Assembly (NCBI GenBank): GCA_019418545.1
Contig: DYBQ01000003.1
Span: forward strand, 1 to 64,000
Reading direction: 5' to 3'
Origin: Clostridiales bacterium
Lineage (GTDB): Bacteria > Bacillota > Clostridia > Oscillospirales > Acutalibacteraceae
Length of the DNA: 64,000 nucleotides
The translations under genes and the position numbers were made by a program. Of the stretch, positions 25,752-36,038 are shown in pieces. Position 1 is the stretch's first letter; every line of letters begins with the position of its first letter. The notes below the pieces were generated by a model. That model made no database searches and was not told where the DNA came from. It was given only the letters and a program-made list of their open reading frames with translations.

Positions 25752-28076
25752 TCAAGTTTCTTCTTCATCTCTCTTAGAAAATTCGCGCGGTGTACAATGA
25801 TAGGCCTTTTTGAATAATTTATAGAAATAGGTACTGTTTTCAATACCGATTTCCTTGATAATCTGATTAACCGTATAGTCTGTATTCTGCAGCAAGGTAG
25901 CCGCTTTGCTCATTCTCAGGTTTACGATATATTCATTGAGAGAAAGCCCTGTACTTTCTTTAAACTTATGCATAATATACCGAGGCGAAAGTGCAAGAGA
26001 ATCTCCTATCATTTGGGAAGAGAGATTCACATCACTATAATGAGCTTGCACAAAAGCAATTACCGCACTAATCAGACTATCTTTAGCATTTTCTTCCGCT
26101 TCTTTTTCTGTATCCAAAATTGAAGTAATATACTGCTTTAGCTGTTCTATTGCTTCTTCCAGGGTCTCTGATTGGGCAGCTTTTTGATAAATAGCATTAA
26201 AATTAATATTGGATAATATTCTTTGTTCCCGTATCATTTCGTTAAATATCATATTAATTTGCGTAATCAACGCCATCATACAGGTAGTAGCGCTGCGATA
26301 TTGGAAGGTAGAAATGATATTGGAAATTTCTTCAATTGCCACCAAAGTACTATTCAAATTCTTGGTTTGAATTGCTGATTTAAGCTTCACATCCAACTCA
26401 TATGAATAGTGGCTCTGCTGATTATTTAAATTAAACCGACAGGTCTCATGATACAAAATTTCTCCCAACCCGAACAGATACCGATACTGTAAATATTCAC
26501 GGGCTTCTTTCAGTAAGTCTGTCAGGCTATGGCGGTTAACCGAATAGTTGCTCAATGAAACGGTTAGTGTTAAATCCAGATGCTCCAATATTAAATTCTG
26601 ACATTCCTTAATCAGTGGAATGAGGGAATCTTCCAATGCCTCTCCCTCTGTGTATCCTGTGAGCACACACAAAGTATCCGTACTCATAAAAAAGCAGGAG
26701 TAGGCACGCTTTTCTGATATTTTTTCATGAATGATATTTTCAACAGCATAGGTCATTAACTGAATATCAGATTTATCAAAATGCGTGTTGCCTGTAATAT
26801 CTTCGATTTTAAACAGGATAATTCCAACTGGGATATTGCTAATCAACCAGTGTGATGGGTTATGTTTTTTAAACTGCTCCAAACGCTCCGGGGTACTGTC
26901 CATAACCATTTGTGACAATTCATATTTCATAACCATAGGTTCATGTTCCTGCTTGGCTTTTTGAAGCAGCTGATTTTGCCGCCAAGTAGTACGATAGGCC
27001 TCCCGGAGATAATCAAATTCATTCTGATATTTTTCCGACTCCGATTTTGATTCCCCGAGTCCAGAAATAGAGGTAACAAATTCTTGTACAGGAGAATAAA
27101 GCTGTTTCGACACCAACACCAGCATCAGTAATGCAAGGAATCCAAATCCCATACTGATATACAGCATATCGTTTTTCAATTGTATTAAGTCTTCAAAAAT
27201 ATAATCGTATTCCTGTATCAGCACAACCGCATTGCTTTGATTATTTAAATGAATACCAGAGACAATATATGTTTTCCCATCATATTTTGTCTGATAGGTA
27301 AAAATACCATCTTCGTTCTCCGCTTCCAGATGATTCCAATAGTCTTTTACCAAATACTGATGAGCTTTTGAAACAGTATTGGCCTCTGTCTCATAAATTT
27401 CGCCTAACTGATTACTCAAATAAATATTTCCATGAATTTTATCTTTTTCGGTTTGCGCGCTAATATTCTCTATAAACCAGTTTACGTTTTCGTTTACCAC
27501 TACATAGCCTTCTGTCCCTTTTGTTGGGTCATTAAATTCATACATAAAGTAGGAAAATACGTAGTATGATTTTTCTGAGCCATTGATGGTATGCGTCACT
27601 TTTCGAAGAATGGGCTGCAAACAAGGAATAGAATCCTGACTTTCGACAAAATTTGCCAAGTCGTCCGGGTCAAAGGTACTTGCAGATTCCGTCGAAAAAT
27701 ACTGGTCGTTATTTGCATTATAAATGGTAATAGAGTCAATAGACGGATAAACCATAAGGGATGTATCATGAATTTGCTGCATATAGGTAATTGCATCATA
27801 ATAATCCATGATATCCGTATACATAACCGTTTTTGTTTTATTATCCATAAATACTTCCATACATAAATTGGAAGTGACCGAACTGAAGTAAGTCATGTTT
27901 GCCTGTATTTGATTTAAAATACTTGTATTGGAAGAAGTGATACTGGACATAATCTTTTGATTGGACAAATGGTAGAGTAATAGAGAAAAAGGAATTTGCA
28001 ATACAACAACGAAAAGCACCAAAAATATCCAAATTTTTTTATAGTACTCTCTTCCGTGCAGTTTCTTGAATATCAT
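25752..28076 (-). CDS. Membrane-bound AraC-family regulator with extracellular sensor
   Basis: 774 residues. Membrane helix near 16-36, an extracellular dCache-like domain to about residue 295, a second membrane helix (about 303-322), a coiled linker and GGDEF-unrelated middle region, then a C-terminal AraC double helix-turn-helix (NLSSQMIGDSLALSPRYIMHKFKE, then TVNQIIKEIGIENSTYFYKLFKKAYHCTPREF). This is the YesS/YtdP architecture that senses a ligand outside and activates oligosaccharide ABC genes. ATG 28076 is preferred to the TTG at 28079; GGGAG lies upstream. Candidate ligand of the AraC-type repeats at 21867 and 41430. Confidence 0.85.
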   Translation of the reverse strand: MIFKKLHGREYYKKIWIFLVLFVVVLQIPFSLLLYHLSNQKIMSSITSSNTSILNQIQANMTYFSSVTSNLCMEVFMDNKTKTVMYTDIMDYYDAITYMQQIHDTSLMVYPSIDSITIYNANNDQYFSTESASTFDPDDLANFVESQDSIPCLQPILRKVTHTINGSEKSYYVFSYFMYEFNDPTKGTEGYVVVNENVNWFIENISAQTEKDKIHGNIYLSNQLGEIYETEANTVSKAHQYLVKDYWNHLEAENEDGIFTYQTKYDGKTYIVSGIHLNNQSNAVVLIQEYDYIFEDLIQLKNDMLYISMGFGFLALLMLVLVSKQLYSPVQEFVTSISGLGESKSESEKYQNEFDYLREAYRTTWRQNQLLQKAKQEHEPMVMKYELSQMVMDSTPERLEQFKKHNPSHWLISNIPVGIILFKIEDITGNTHFDKSDIQLMTYAVENIIHEKISEKRAYSCFFMSTDTLCVLTGYTEGEALEDSLIPLIKECQNLILEHLDLTLTVSLSNYSVNRHSLTDLLKEAREYLQYRYLFGLGEILYHETCRFNLNNQQSHYSYELDVKLKSAIQTKNLNSTLVAIEEISNIISTFQYRSATTCMMALITQINMIFNEMIREQRILSNINFNAIYQKAAQSETLEEAIEQLKQYITSILDTEKEAEENAKDSLISAVIAFVQAHYSDVNLSSQMIGDSLALSPRYIMHKFKESTGLSLNEYIVNLRMSKAATLLQNTDYTVNQIIKEIGIENSTYFYKLFKKAYHCTPREFSKRDEEET

Positions 28077-28246
28077 CAATGAATCGCTCCCTTATCTATT
28101 ATCACTTTCTGCGCCGGTATTTCCCTTTCACTGTATATTCAAAATACTTTTCTGCATGGAAAACAGGAATTTTAAACCGAAAAACTCAGAAACAACTTAC
28201 TAATTTTTATTTATTATATCATTTTTTACCTGTTTTCTCAATAGAA

Positions 28247-28293
28247 AAAACAGGCAGGCTAATAACGAAACCGGTACCAGCCTACCTGTTTTA
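28247..28293 (-). terminator. Terminator of beta-helix gene 3
   Basis: AAAACAGG-x-AGGCT pairs with AGCCTGCCTGTTTT, leftward, then TTCT. Loop about 18 nt. Confidence 0.8.
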
Positions 28294-28315
28294 AAGATTA
28301 CAAAAAGTTAATTAT

Positions 28316-31300
28316 TTAACCCTCAGTATATTTGCGACGAAAAACGAAAACAACTGCAAAACCAAACATTAATCCAGTAAACATTAATAACAAATCTGTA
28401 TTGCTGTCTCCTGTTTCTGGTATCTGGGAATTATTATTTTCATCGGTGGGACTATTCGAAGAAGTTTCATTTCCAGAAGTACCATTGTCCGGCTTGCTGG
28501 CGTTATTATCTCCCTTACCATCATCAGTATCGGGCTTACCAGTATCGGCACTCAGATTTTCAATGGCATTTTTCAGCTCAGTTACGGCCTCATCTACCAC
28601 AGCCTGGTTATTTTCGCTCAGTGTTTCATCTGCCAACACCAGATTTGCATTGTACAGAGCAGCGCGGAATACTGCCACACTTTCTGCTGTATAACCGCTC
28701 AAATCCATTCCTTCTGCCTTGTTAACCAGCTCTTCCAGAATCGATTTGTCCGCCTTAAACCGCTGGGCCAAAATTGCATTCAGCAGAGCTTCTGTTGCCG
28801 GCTGTACATCTTCTTCCATAGCGTCGCCGTCTGCCATCACTTTTTTGGCCTCAGCCAGGGCATCCACCAGCAGCTGCCAATTGTCCTGCACATACTTGTC
28901 CTGGTTAGGAATCATAGCCTCTGCCTTAGCAATCAGCTGTTCAAACAAAGTCTTGTCGCCTTGTACAAGTCCCAGACCCCAAATGCCATCAAGCAGATTG
29001 TCCCATGCAGTATTGACTTCTTCCTGAGTTGCCTTAGCGTCATCCAAAACGGCCTTGGCTTCTGCTACTGCTTTTTCAAAGTATGATTTTGCGCTATCCG
29101 TCACACCTTCTGTGCTCAGGGTCAAGGCATAGTCATAGGTTTTCTGCAGCAGGGTTTTATTGGGAGCCACATACTCTTCCAGACCTGCAATCGCATCATT
29201 CAGAGCCTTTACAGCTGCATCTACTTCTTCCTGGGTAGCTTCTGCATTATCGTTTACTTCATTTGCTTTTTCCAGCGCATCCGCAAATACTGCCCAACTA
29301 GCCTTGGTGTAATCAGCTTCTTCATACTGCGCTGCTTCTGCAATTGCATTTTCCAACGCAGTTTTGTCAGCAGCAGGAACGGCAGCTACTACACGGACAT
29401 TGTCTACTTCTGCATATTCACGGCCAAAACCAATACCGATACCACCTGTGGCACGCATCTGGTCAGTTTCAAACTCATAAATCAGCTCAGAATCAATAAA
29501 GTAACGCACACGATTTCCAAGGTGTTCTACGCGGCAATGATAGGTTTTTCCAGTCTCTACCACAAATGGGCTTCCTGTAGCAAAAGTAGTCCAGTTATTT
29601 CCTTTTCCCATCACAGCTTCCACTATGCCACTTTTTCTCATTGCCAACTGATTAAATTGACGAGGATTCAAACCAGTTCTGGATACCAGACCAATAGCAG
29701 AATACTCTTCAGCCCCATCCTGATAACCTGTGATGGTAATATCAGCTTCAAAGGCGTAGTCAGACCAATCAGCAGTATCATTGTTAACAAAGAATTCCTG
29801 CCAGCTGCCATCGTATTTCATTACACCGTTTTCGGTTTTTACTTCGCCTCCCTGCGGGCTGACCCACAGTTCGCTTGCACCATTATCAAAGTTATCCTCA
29901 AACAGGACTTCTACTTTTCTTGTGGTAACGGCAACAGGCTCACTGGCTTCTCCTTCACCTTTCTGGTTAGATGCGCTTACCTTATATTCATAGGTTTTTT
30001 CCGCAGCTACATTTTCATCGAGATAAGAGGCCGAATCAATATTTTCAGCTATTTTTTCAAAGGTATCTGTGCCTGCTTCCCGGCGATATACGGTATAGGT
30101 ATAATGATATCCTTCTTCCCAGGAAATCATGACTGCATCATAATCGTTTTCCAGCTTGATTTCTGTGGGAGCTTCGGGTACAGTTTCTTCTTTGGTAGTG
30201 ATTACAAAAATTTCGCTCTGGCTGTTTGCACCTGCCTGTCCCAAAGCAGAAACTCTCCAGTAATAAGTTTTGCCATAATCCAGTTCTACATCATCTATCC
30301 GAGTTTTTGTAGTTTCCTGGCTTACCAGAATATCTGTAAATTCAGCATCAGAGGCAATTTCCAATTGATATTTCGCTGCATTTTCAGAAGCATTCCAAGA
30401 AAAGTCTACAACAGGAGCCAAGTCTTTTGCATTATTTTCGGGAGAAGAAAGTACCGGTACGCCCAGAGGAGCGGTTTTAAAACCACCGACTGCTTCTTCT
30501 GCCTGATTCATAATGGACTGATACAACTCGTCATAGCCAGCGGGCTTATCAGGCCAACCATACTGGTTATCAATATAGGGGTTGTCACCCTTATTCAGTT
30601 CTGCCTGGTCAATTGCCCAAATACGGTTTCCTTCTACAGTTGCTCCATCAGTATAGTCGTCCATATACAACGGCCACAGCATATGACGTCCCTTTACTGA
30701 CTTATGCATGACATTAAAGCTGAAGCTGTTGCCCAAGCCAGGATACCAAGCATACAAGCATCCGCCATCATTCATATCCGTCATATACTCTTCGATGATA
30801 TTGTATTCTACTACATTATTGACCGAGTGCTGATATTCCTTGCAGTCCCAGCGGCCAAAGTCTTTTCCGCCCAGCTCGTCCCAACGGATGTTATATTGAC
30901 GGTGTTTATCGCCAAAAGTATCATACGATGCACGGGTATCAGGGGTAGAAGCCGACATACTGTTATGGTCTGTTCCCATAATACTAAACGCTGTATATGG
31001 AACATTGGTAATATAGTTATAGGTCAACGTGTTATAACCACTTCCAAACACACTAACAGCCGGGGAATGAAGATAAGGTGCCCGTCCGGTATCATGGATA
31101 TTGTTATACATAACGGTATTATGGTGGTTTACATCAGTAGTGCCTACACCATATCCATTAATCTGGACGCCGCCGCATCCTAAATCGCCCAATTCGTTTC
31201 CGATAATATTATTATTCTGTGCGTAATGGTCCAGTGTTACCGCATAGGTTCCCGAATGACGCAGAGTACAATCAGTAATTGTACAATTTGCTGTTCCCTG

Positions 31301-33223
31301 GAAATAAACCATAGCATCGGGGTTTTCGGCATTTCTTACCAGCCAGTCATCTCCAAACTGGTTTTCGGGAACACGGTCGGAATATTCAATGGTCAAGCCA
31401 CTGAGAGTAATATATTCTACCTGTTTTTCCCAATTCTGCTCTTCTTCGTCTCCTTGGAAGCGAATCAATTCATACGGTTTTGGAGCAATCATTCGGCTGT
31501 CTTCAGGATTGCCGTTTTCCGGCCAGTAATACACTTTGCCTGCTTTACTGTCGACACACCATTCACCAGGTTCATCGATAAATTTCAGTGCATTCAGGAT
31601 TTGGTAGTAACCATAATCATTATCACCAAAAGTGGCAGGGTTCATAGATTGCAGATAGACTGTATTAGACTCTTCATCAATTTCCGTCACAACCGGCAAA
31701 TAGTTCCAGTAAACTACTGGCATCAGATTAAGTTCAATGTCCTCGCTGCCATTGAGTCCATCCAGCATACCGTCCTGGAAGGTTGCCAAAATTCCCTTTT
31801 CTTTGTCAGGAGCTGCACGGTGAACCATCGTCGGCCACTGTCCCCAGTCATTGGTATTGGTACTGCGGGAAACTTGCAGCCGCTTTCCATCGGCATACAA
31901 ATCGTGGAAACGCCATCCGGCTTCTACATCTGCAACATACAGGTTTCCTTTTGCAGCATCAGAAACATTTTCCAAATTTTCATCTGCAAGCTGCCATCCG
32001 GTAATTTCCTGTCCGCCGGTAATCACTGCTGTCTCTCCAGGATAAGAAGCATACACGATAGGTTTATCCCGTTCGCCGCTGTCTTCTGGCGTAAAGGTTA
32101 GGGTTTCTCCCTGATAATATTCGCCTTCCCGCAGATAAACCGTCACACCACCCTGCGGCAAAACCTCCAGATTGCGGATTGCATTGCGGGCAGCCTGAAT
32201 CGTTTGGAAAGGAGATTCCTCTGTTCCGGGGTTCTCATCATTTCCGTTGGGAGAAACATAGTAGAAGGTAGTACACTCGGGCACTTCATAGACTTCTACC
32301 TGACACTGGGCGCTGACTTCAGGAGCGGATGCAGATGTAACGGTAATCACAGTAGTACCTGCTGCAACAGCCGTTACTATGCCTTCGTCGCTCACTTGTG
32401 CCACATTGGAATCAGCACTTTCCCACACCAAAGATTTATCAGAAGCATTTTCCGGTGTAACAGATGCAGAAAGCGATGCTGTTTTCCCTGCTTCCAAAGA
32501 CATTTCACTTTGGCTGAGGGTGATTGTCTCCACAGGAATCTGATGCTCAATTCCCGTCACCTTAAAGTTATCAACCCAAAAATCTCCATACACACCTTCA
32601 ATGGAAACGCCGCCAAAGGTAAGGCTTGGACTTTCGGTATCTGTGTATGTAATGACAGGTTCTGTAAATTCCTGTCCTTTTTCCGCAAAATATGCCCGGA
32701 TTACATTACCGTCAAAATCCAGCTTCATATGATAGTCTTTCCCAGTATCCAATGTAAAGGGCACTTCCATAATTGGATGACCCCATCCATCATAGAATTT
32801 ATTCAGTTCCAACACTCCACGTTTCCGGTAATACAAACCCCATCGGTCTTTGCTGGCGGAGCAGCGTCCGGAAATGCCAATGCTGTCATATTGTCCGTTA
32901 TATTCCGAAGGCTCAATCCAATGGTTAATCCGAAAATCCATTTCGATTGAGTAATCAGTCCACTCTGCTTTTCCCAAATTCAAATAAGCAGATGGCCAAT
33001 CACCTGTAACATTCCAAACTTTATTTCCTGTACCATCATCTACAATCTGCTCAGACAAATCAATATCCCAACCTTCCTGGACATCACCATCAAAGGTTTC
33101 ATAAAACAGAACATTGTCTTCCTCTGCTTCAGCTGTAGGTTCTGCTAAAACAGGAATCGCTGTCTGCACCAGCAAAACACCTGCGAGCAGCAGGCTTCCC
33201 AGTGCTTTTTTCCAGGATTTCAT
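28316..33223 (-). CDS. Wall-anchored beta-helix (GH141-like) protein 3 with FIVAR
   Basis: 1635 residues. Signal peptide (1-28), LamG-like domain, Big_2 domain (about 235-320), beta-helix with the opening FYYVSPNGNDENPGTEESPF and GGVTVYLREGEYY (about 330-950), two FN3 domains (about 960-1150), a second LamG-like domain (about 1160-1330), one FIVAR repeat, the helical region also found in proteins 1 and 2, linker, IPETGD sorting signal, membrane helix and RRKYTEG. It lies 41 nt after the uroD-like gene, so it is the last gene of the ABC importer transcript. Like its paralogs, probably an extracellular glycan enzyme; substrate unproven. Confidence 0.85.
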   Translation of the reverse strand: MKSWKKALGSLLLAGVLLVQTAIPVLAEPTAEAEEDNVLFYETFDGDVQEGWDIDLSEQIVDDGTGNKVWNVTGDWPSAYLNLGKAEWTDYSIEMDFRINHWIEPSEYNGQYDSIGISGRCSASKDRWGLYYRKRGVLELNKFYDGWGHPIMEVPFTLDTGKDYHMKLDFDGNVIRAYFAEKGQEFTEPVITYTDTESPSLTFGGVSIEGVYGDFWVDNFKVTGIEHQIPVETITLSQSEMSLEAGKTASLSASVTPENASDKSLVWESADSNVAQVSDEGIVTAVAAGTTVITVTSASAPEVSAQCQVEVYEVPECTTFYYVSPNGNDENPGTEESPFQTIQAARNAIRNLEVLPQGGVTVYLREGEYYQGETLTFTPEDSGERDKPIVYASYPGETAVITGGQEITGWQLADENLENVSDAAKGNLYVADVEAGWRFHDLYADGKRLQVSRSTNTNDWGQWPTMVHRAAPDKEKGILATFQDGMLDGLNGSEDIELNLMPVVYWNYLPVVTEIDEESNTVYLQSMNPATFGDNDYGYYQILNALKFIDEPGEWCVDSKAGKVYYWPENGNPEDSRMIAPKPYELIRFQGDEEEQNWEKQVEYITLSGLTIEYSDRVPENQFGDDWLVRNAENPDAMVYFQGTANCTITDCTLRHSGTYAVTLDHYAQNNNIIGNELGDLGCGGVQINGYGVGTTDVNHHNTVMYNNIHDTGRAPYLHSPAVSVFGSGYNTLTYNYITNVPYTAFSIMGTDHNSMSASTPDTRASYDTFGDKHRQYNIRWDELGGKDFGRWDCKEYQHSVNNVVEYNIIEEYMTDMNDGGCLYAWYPGLGNSFSFNVMHKSVKGRHMLWPLYMDDYTDGATVEGNRIWAIDQAELNKGDNPYIDNQYGWPDKPAGYDELYQSIMNQAEEAVGGFKTAPLGVPVLSSPENNAKDLAPVVDFSWNASENAAKYQLEIASDAEFTDILVSQETTKTRIDDVELDYGKTYYWRVSALGQAGANSQSEIFVITTKEETVPEAPTEIKLENDYDAVMISWEEGYHYTYTVYRREAGTDTFEKIAENIDSASYLDENVAAEKTYEYKVSASNQKGEGEASEPVAVTTRKVEVLFEDNFDNGASELWVSPQGGEVKTENGVMKYDGSWQEFFVNNDTADWSDYAFEADITITGYQDGAEEYSAIGLVSRTGLNPRQFNQLAMRKSGIVEAVMGKGNNWTTFATGSPFVVETGKTYHCRVEHLGNRVRYFIDSELIYEFETDQMRATGGIGIGFGREYAEVDNVRVVAAVPAADKTALENAIAEAAQYEEADYTKASWAVFADALEKANEVNDNAEATQEEVDAAVKALNDAIAGLEEYVAPNKTLLQKTYDYALTLSTEGVTDSAKSYFEKAVAEAKAVLDDAKATQEEVNTAWDNLLDGIWGLGLVQGDKTLFEQLIAKAEAMIPNQDKYVQDNWQLLVDALAEAKKVMADGDAMEEDVQPATEALLNAILAQRFKADKSILEELVNKAEGMDLSGYTAESVAVFRAALYNANLVLADETLSENNQAVVDEAVTELKNAIENLSADTGKPDTDDGKGDNNASKPDNGTSGNETSSNSPTDENNNSQIPETGDSNTDLLLMFTGLMFGFAVVFVFRRKYTEG

Positions 33224-33264
33224 TTTTCATACACTTCCTCTCTTTTTCATGCATCCGTCAATTC

Positions 33265-34305
33265 CTAGCTGCATTTTTCATTAGCAAATTCAAGAATTTC
33301 TTTGGCCTCCTTCTCTGTATACTCAAAATCAAAATAACAGGACAATCCCTGCGGATGCAGCTGGGTGAATATTTCCTCCACATCCTCTCTCTGCAACCCG
33401 ATATTGATAAGCTTTCCTGCATTTTGAATTTTCTTTAAAACTTCAATCCAATACCGGGCAGACGGCTGCCCTGCTCCATATACCCACTGGATTCCTGCCA
33501 GCTCAGGGATTGCCAGCAAATCATCCAGATGCTTTAGCGCGCCCGGTCCATCCAGATGGAAAATGGTGTTTCCTTTCAGATATCGGATTTCCTCCCGAAG
33601 CTCCGGCAAAATCAGCTCTCGGAACGTATCTTGAGACACCATACAAATGAAATCCGAAGATGTTACATACCATGGCTCTTTTTTATAAAGCCCCATCCAA
33701 TTGGATGTACCTACCTGGTATTTTTGGGTTATACGGTACAGCTCTTCAAATTGCCGCTGAAATGCCGGAAGTAAAACCGTCTTTGCATTTTCAAACACTT
33801 CTGGCTGGTCAATGACATCAAAGCACAGATTTTCCGGACCCCGGATAGACACTAGCCCATCTGCGCCCATATGTAAATCGGTAATCCCCACCAGGTATTC
33901 TCCTCGGCTATCTTCTGTAAAAGCCTCTGTGATTTCCCGGATTTTCTGCCACCATGGGTTTTCCTCATGAAACGTAAAATCTTCTGTCCAATCCTTTACA
34001 AACGGTACGCTATAGCTGGTGGTTTCTTCAAAAATCAAATCTGCTCCTAAAGATGCACCAAAAATATCTGGTCCCAAGTTGGGATTTACCAAGGGGAAAG
34101 CGTCTCCCAAATAAAAAGAGGAATCGAGCACAGCTCTTTCTTTTTGAATCAGATACTCTATATCTGTCCACTTTTCTTTTTGGGTGGAAGGAACTTTTTG
34201 CAGTTGAGGGATTTCTTTTTTCTGTCCCTTTAGTAATAAGACTGGAGTTTGATTGCGGCAGTTCCAGAAATCTTCATATCGTTCTGATAACTGTTCTGTA
34301 TTCAT
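33265..34305 (-). CDS. UroD/MtaA-superfamily protein 1
   Basis: 346 residues with the (beta/alpha)8 layout of uroporphyrinogen decarboxylase-like proteins. In the MtaA/MtbA branch a His-x-Cys pair binds zinc and a methyl acceptor. The matching motif here is FHLDGPGALKHLDDLL, so the Cys is Asp. No other heme gene is near, and it sits between the sugar-binding protein and beta-helix enzyme 3. A role in modifying imported sugars, for example methyl transfer, is a guess. ATG 34305 follows AGAGAG by 6 nt; an upstream ATG at 34329 is less well placed. Confidence 0.7.
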   Translation of the reverse strand: MNTEQLSERYEDFWNCRNQTPVLLLKGQKKEIPQLQKVPSTQKEKWTDIEYLIQKERAVLDSSFYLGDAFPLVNPNLGPDIFGASLGADLIFEETTSYSVPFVKDWTEDFTFHEENPWWQKIREITEAFTEDSRGEYLVGITDLHMGADGLVSIRGPENLCFDVIDQPEVFENAKTVLLPAFQRQFEELYRITQKYQVGTSNWMGLYKKEPWYVTSSDFICMVSQDTFRELILPELREEIRYLKGNTIFHLDGPGALKHLDDLLAIPELAGIQWVYGAGQPSARYWIEVLKKIQNAGKLINIGLQREDVEEIFTQLHPQGLSCYFDFEYTEKEAKEILEFANEKCS

Positions 34306-34351
34306 ACATTTCTCTCTTTCAAATTTCATGGTTTCTCATTTTTTCAATAAT

Positions 34352-34397
34352 GAAACCCCTAAACATCCCGTGATTTTTCAGTCAGTTTAGGGGTTTC
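34352..34397 (-). terminator. Hairpin after SBP gene (partial terminator or processing site)
   Basis: 13-bp perfect arms GAAACCCCTAAAC and GTTTAGGGGTTTC, 20-nt loop, weak T-run (TTTCATTATTG) leftward. It could reduce read-through into the uroD-like and beta-helix genes and stabilise the SBP message. Confidence 0.65.
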
Positions 34398-34429
34398 AAA
34401 CGCTATGCTGTTACGCGGTGGGAATTAAT

Positions 34430-35944
34430 TTACTTAGTCTTTTTCCATTCGTCAACCTGACGCTGCACTTCATCGATAATCTTCTGTGCACCGGCATTTT
34501 CCAGCTTCTCCAGGAATTCAGGCATATACTTATCGGGGTCCATAGAACCGCTGTCCAGAGCCAGTTCATACTCAGCCTTTACTGCGCTGACGCTGGCCAT
34601 TTCGGTCTGTACCTTGGTGGAGTCAAATGCAAAGCCCAGTGCCGGGGATGCTTTTGCAGTATTGTTGATTTCCTGAGTCTGCTCCCAAGTATCCTCGTCC
34701 TGGCCTTCCTTCAAATAAGCCAGATACTGGTTGCCATAAGCCCAGTCCATATTGGGAGTATAGCCGGAATTCTCAATAGGAGCGATATAGTTTTCTTTGC
34801 CTTCAATCTTGTTATAGTGCTTACCTTCGATACCCTGGGTAATCAGGTTGTACAAATAGACATCGCTGTTCACCAAATCCAGGAATTCCACTGCCTTTTC
34901 AGGATTCTTGGAAGTCCGGCTGACAGCAGTCATTGTAGCAGTGATACCACTGGTAGGCAGCCAGGAGTCAGACAACTGGATTTGAACTGCTTCTTTTCCG
35001 CCAAAATCGGCTTCGATGGTTGCCTGTCCGCCGGGTTTCATAGTGCCGTCAAATCTGGCGATATATTTGCCAGCCTTCAAGCCTGCTTTATCGTTATCCA
35101 GTGTTGCAATGTCTTTGCGAATGATGCCCTTCTGGTTCCACTCATACATGAGCTTATAGTGCTCTTGCACCTGCGGCAGCTCGAACTGGTTGATAACTTC
35201 CAAGTTCTCGTCATCCAGCATTACCACGCCAGGGATGTGGCGGCCAGCAAGCTCATCATATCCCATTACAAAGGTCTGGAAGTCCAGAATACCGCCCTTA
35301 TCTGCATACATGGGATAAATCTCGGGATGGTCAGCTTTTACAGCTTCAAAGAAAGATGTCAAATCAGACAAATCATTAACAGTGGAAACATCCAGCTTAT
35401 ATTCATCTACATAATCCTTGACAATATAGATAACATTTGTCATAGCCCAAATCTGCTGATTGGGAACTGCCATAATCTTTCCGTCTACCTTTGCAGCTTC
35501 CCATCCGTTCTCCGGCATATCCTTCATCAGGTTGGGGGCATGCTCTTTCAGCAGGTCATCCAGCTCCAAATAGGCTTTCTTATTTACGTTGGTATAGAAA
35601 TTGTTCAGCCAGTGAGCCGTAAAGGTCAAGTCAAAGGGAGTCTGTCCGGCAATAGTGGTCTGCATCTTGGTATCAAAGTTACCGCCATCAATTTCAATGA
35701 TATTCAGGGTGCAGTTCATCTTTTCTTCCAGATACTTGTTGACCTCTTCCATAACTGCATCATGGTCAGCCTGTGCTGCTACCGGCATATACCAGGTAAG
35801 CTCCACTTTTTCCTCGGAATTACCGCTATCGTTCCCACTGTCTCCTGTAGAGGTATTTGCAGTCTGCTGAGAACATCCAGCAAAAGAGCCGGCTGCCAGC
35901 GCTGCTGCCAGCAAACAAATCAGGATTTTTTTCAACTTCAACAC
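34430..35944 (-). CDS. Oligosaccharide ABC transporter substrate-binding lipoprotein
   Basis: 504 residues, family 1 extracellular solute-binding protein of the LplA type. The N-terminus has a basic start, hydrophobic core and lipobox FAGC, then a Ser/Asn/Gly-rich linker. LTWYMPVAAQADHDAV and a C-terminal region of the type often called DUF3502 follow. Binds an oligosaccharide at the outer face and feeds the two permeases encoded just upstream. Start taken at GTG, 9 nt after AAAGGGG; the frame continues upstream only to TTG. The ATPase (MsmX-like) is not in the window, as usual for this class. Confidence 0.9.
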   Translation of the reverse strand: MLKLKKILICLLAAALAAGSFAGCSQQTANTSTGDSGNDSGNSEEKVELTWYMPVAAQADHDAVMEEVNKYLEEKMNCTLNIIEIDGGNFDTKMQTTIAGQTPFDLTFTAHWLNNFYTNVNKKAYLELDDLLKEHAPNLMKDMPENGWEAAKVDGKIMAVPNQQIWAMTNVIYIVKDYVDEYKLDVSTVNDLSDLTSFFEAVKADHPEIYPMYADKGGILDFQTFVMGYDELAGRHIPGVVMLDDENLEVINQFELPQVQEHYKLMYEWNQKGIIRKDIATLDNDKAGLKAGKYIARFDGTMKPGGQATIEADFGGKEAVQIQLSDSWLPTSGITATMTAVSRTSKNPEKAVEFLDLVNSDVYLYNLITQGIEGKHYNKIEGKENYIAPIENSGYTPNMDWAYGNQYLAYLKEGQDEDTWEQTQEINNTAKASPALGFAFDSTKVQTEMASVSAVKAEYELALDSGSMDPDKYMPEFLEKLENAGAQKIIDEVQRQVDEWKKTK

Positions 35945-36038
35945 ATCAATTTCCCCTTTCAAAAATTAATTCTTCATTGTGTGCGCTATATATGAACCCG
36001 TACAAACGGTTTCATTGATAGAATGATATCATAATTGA

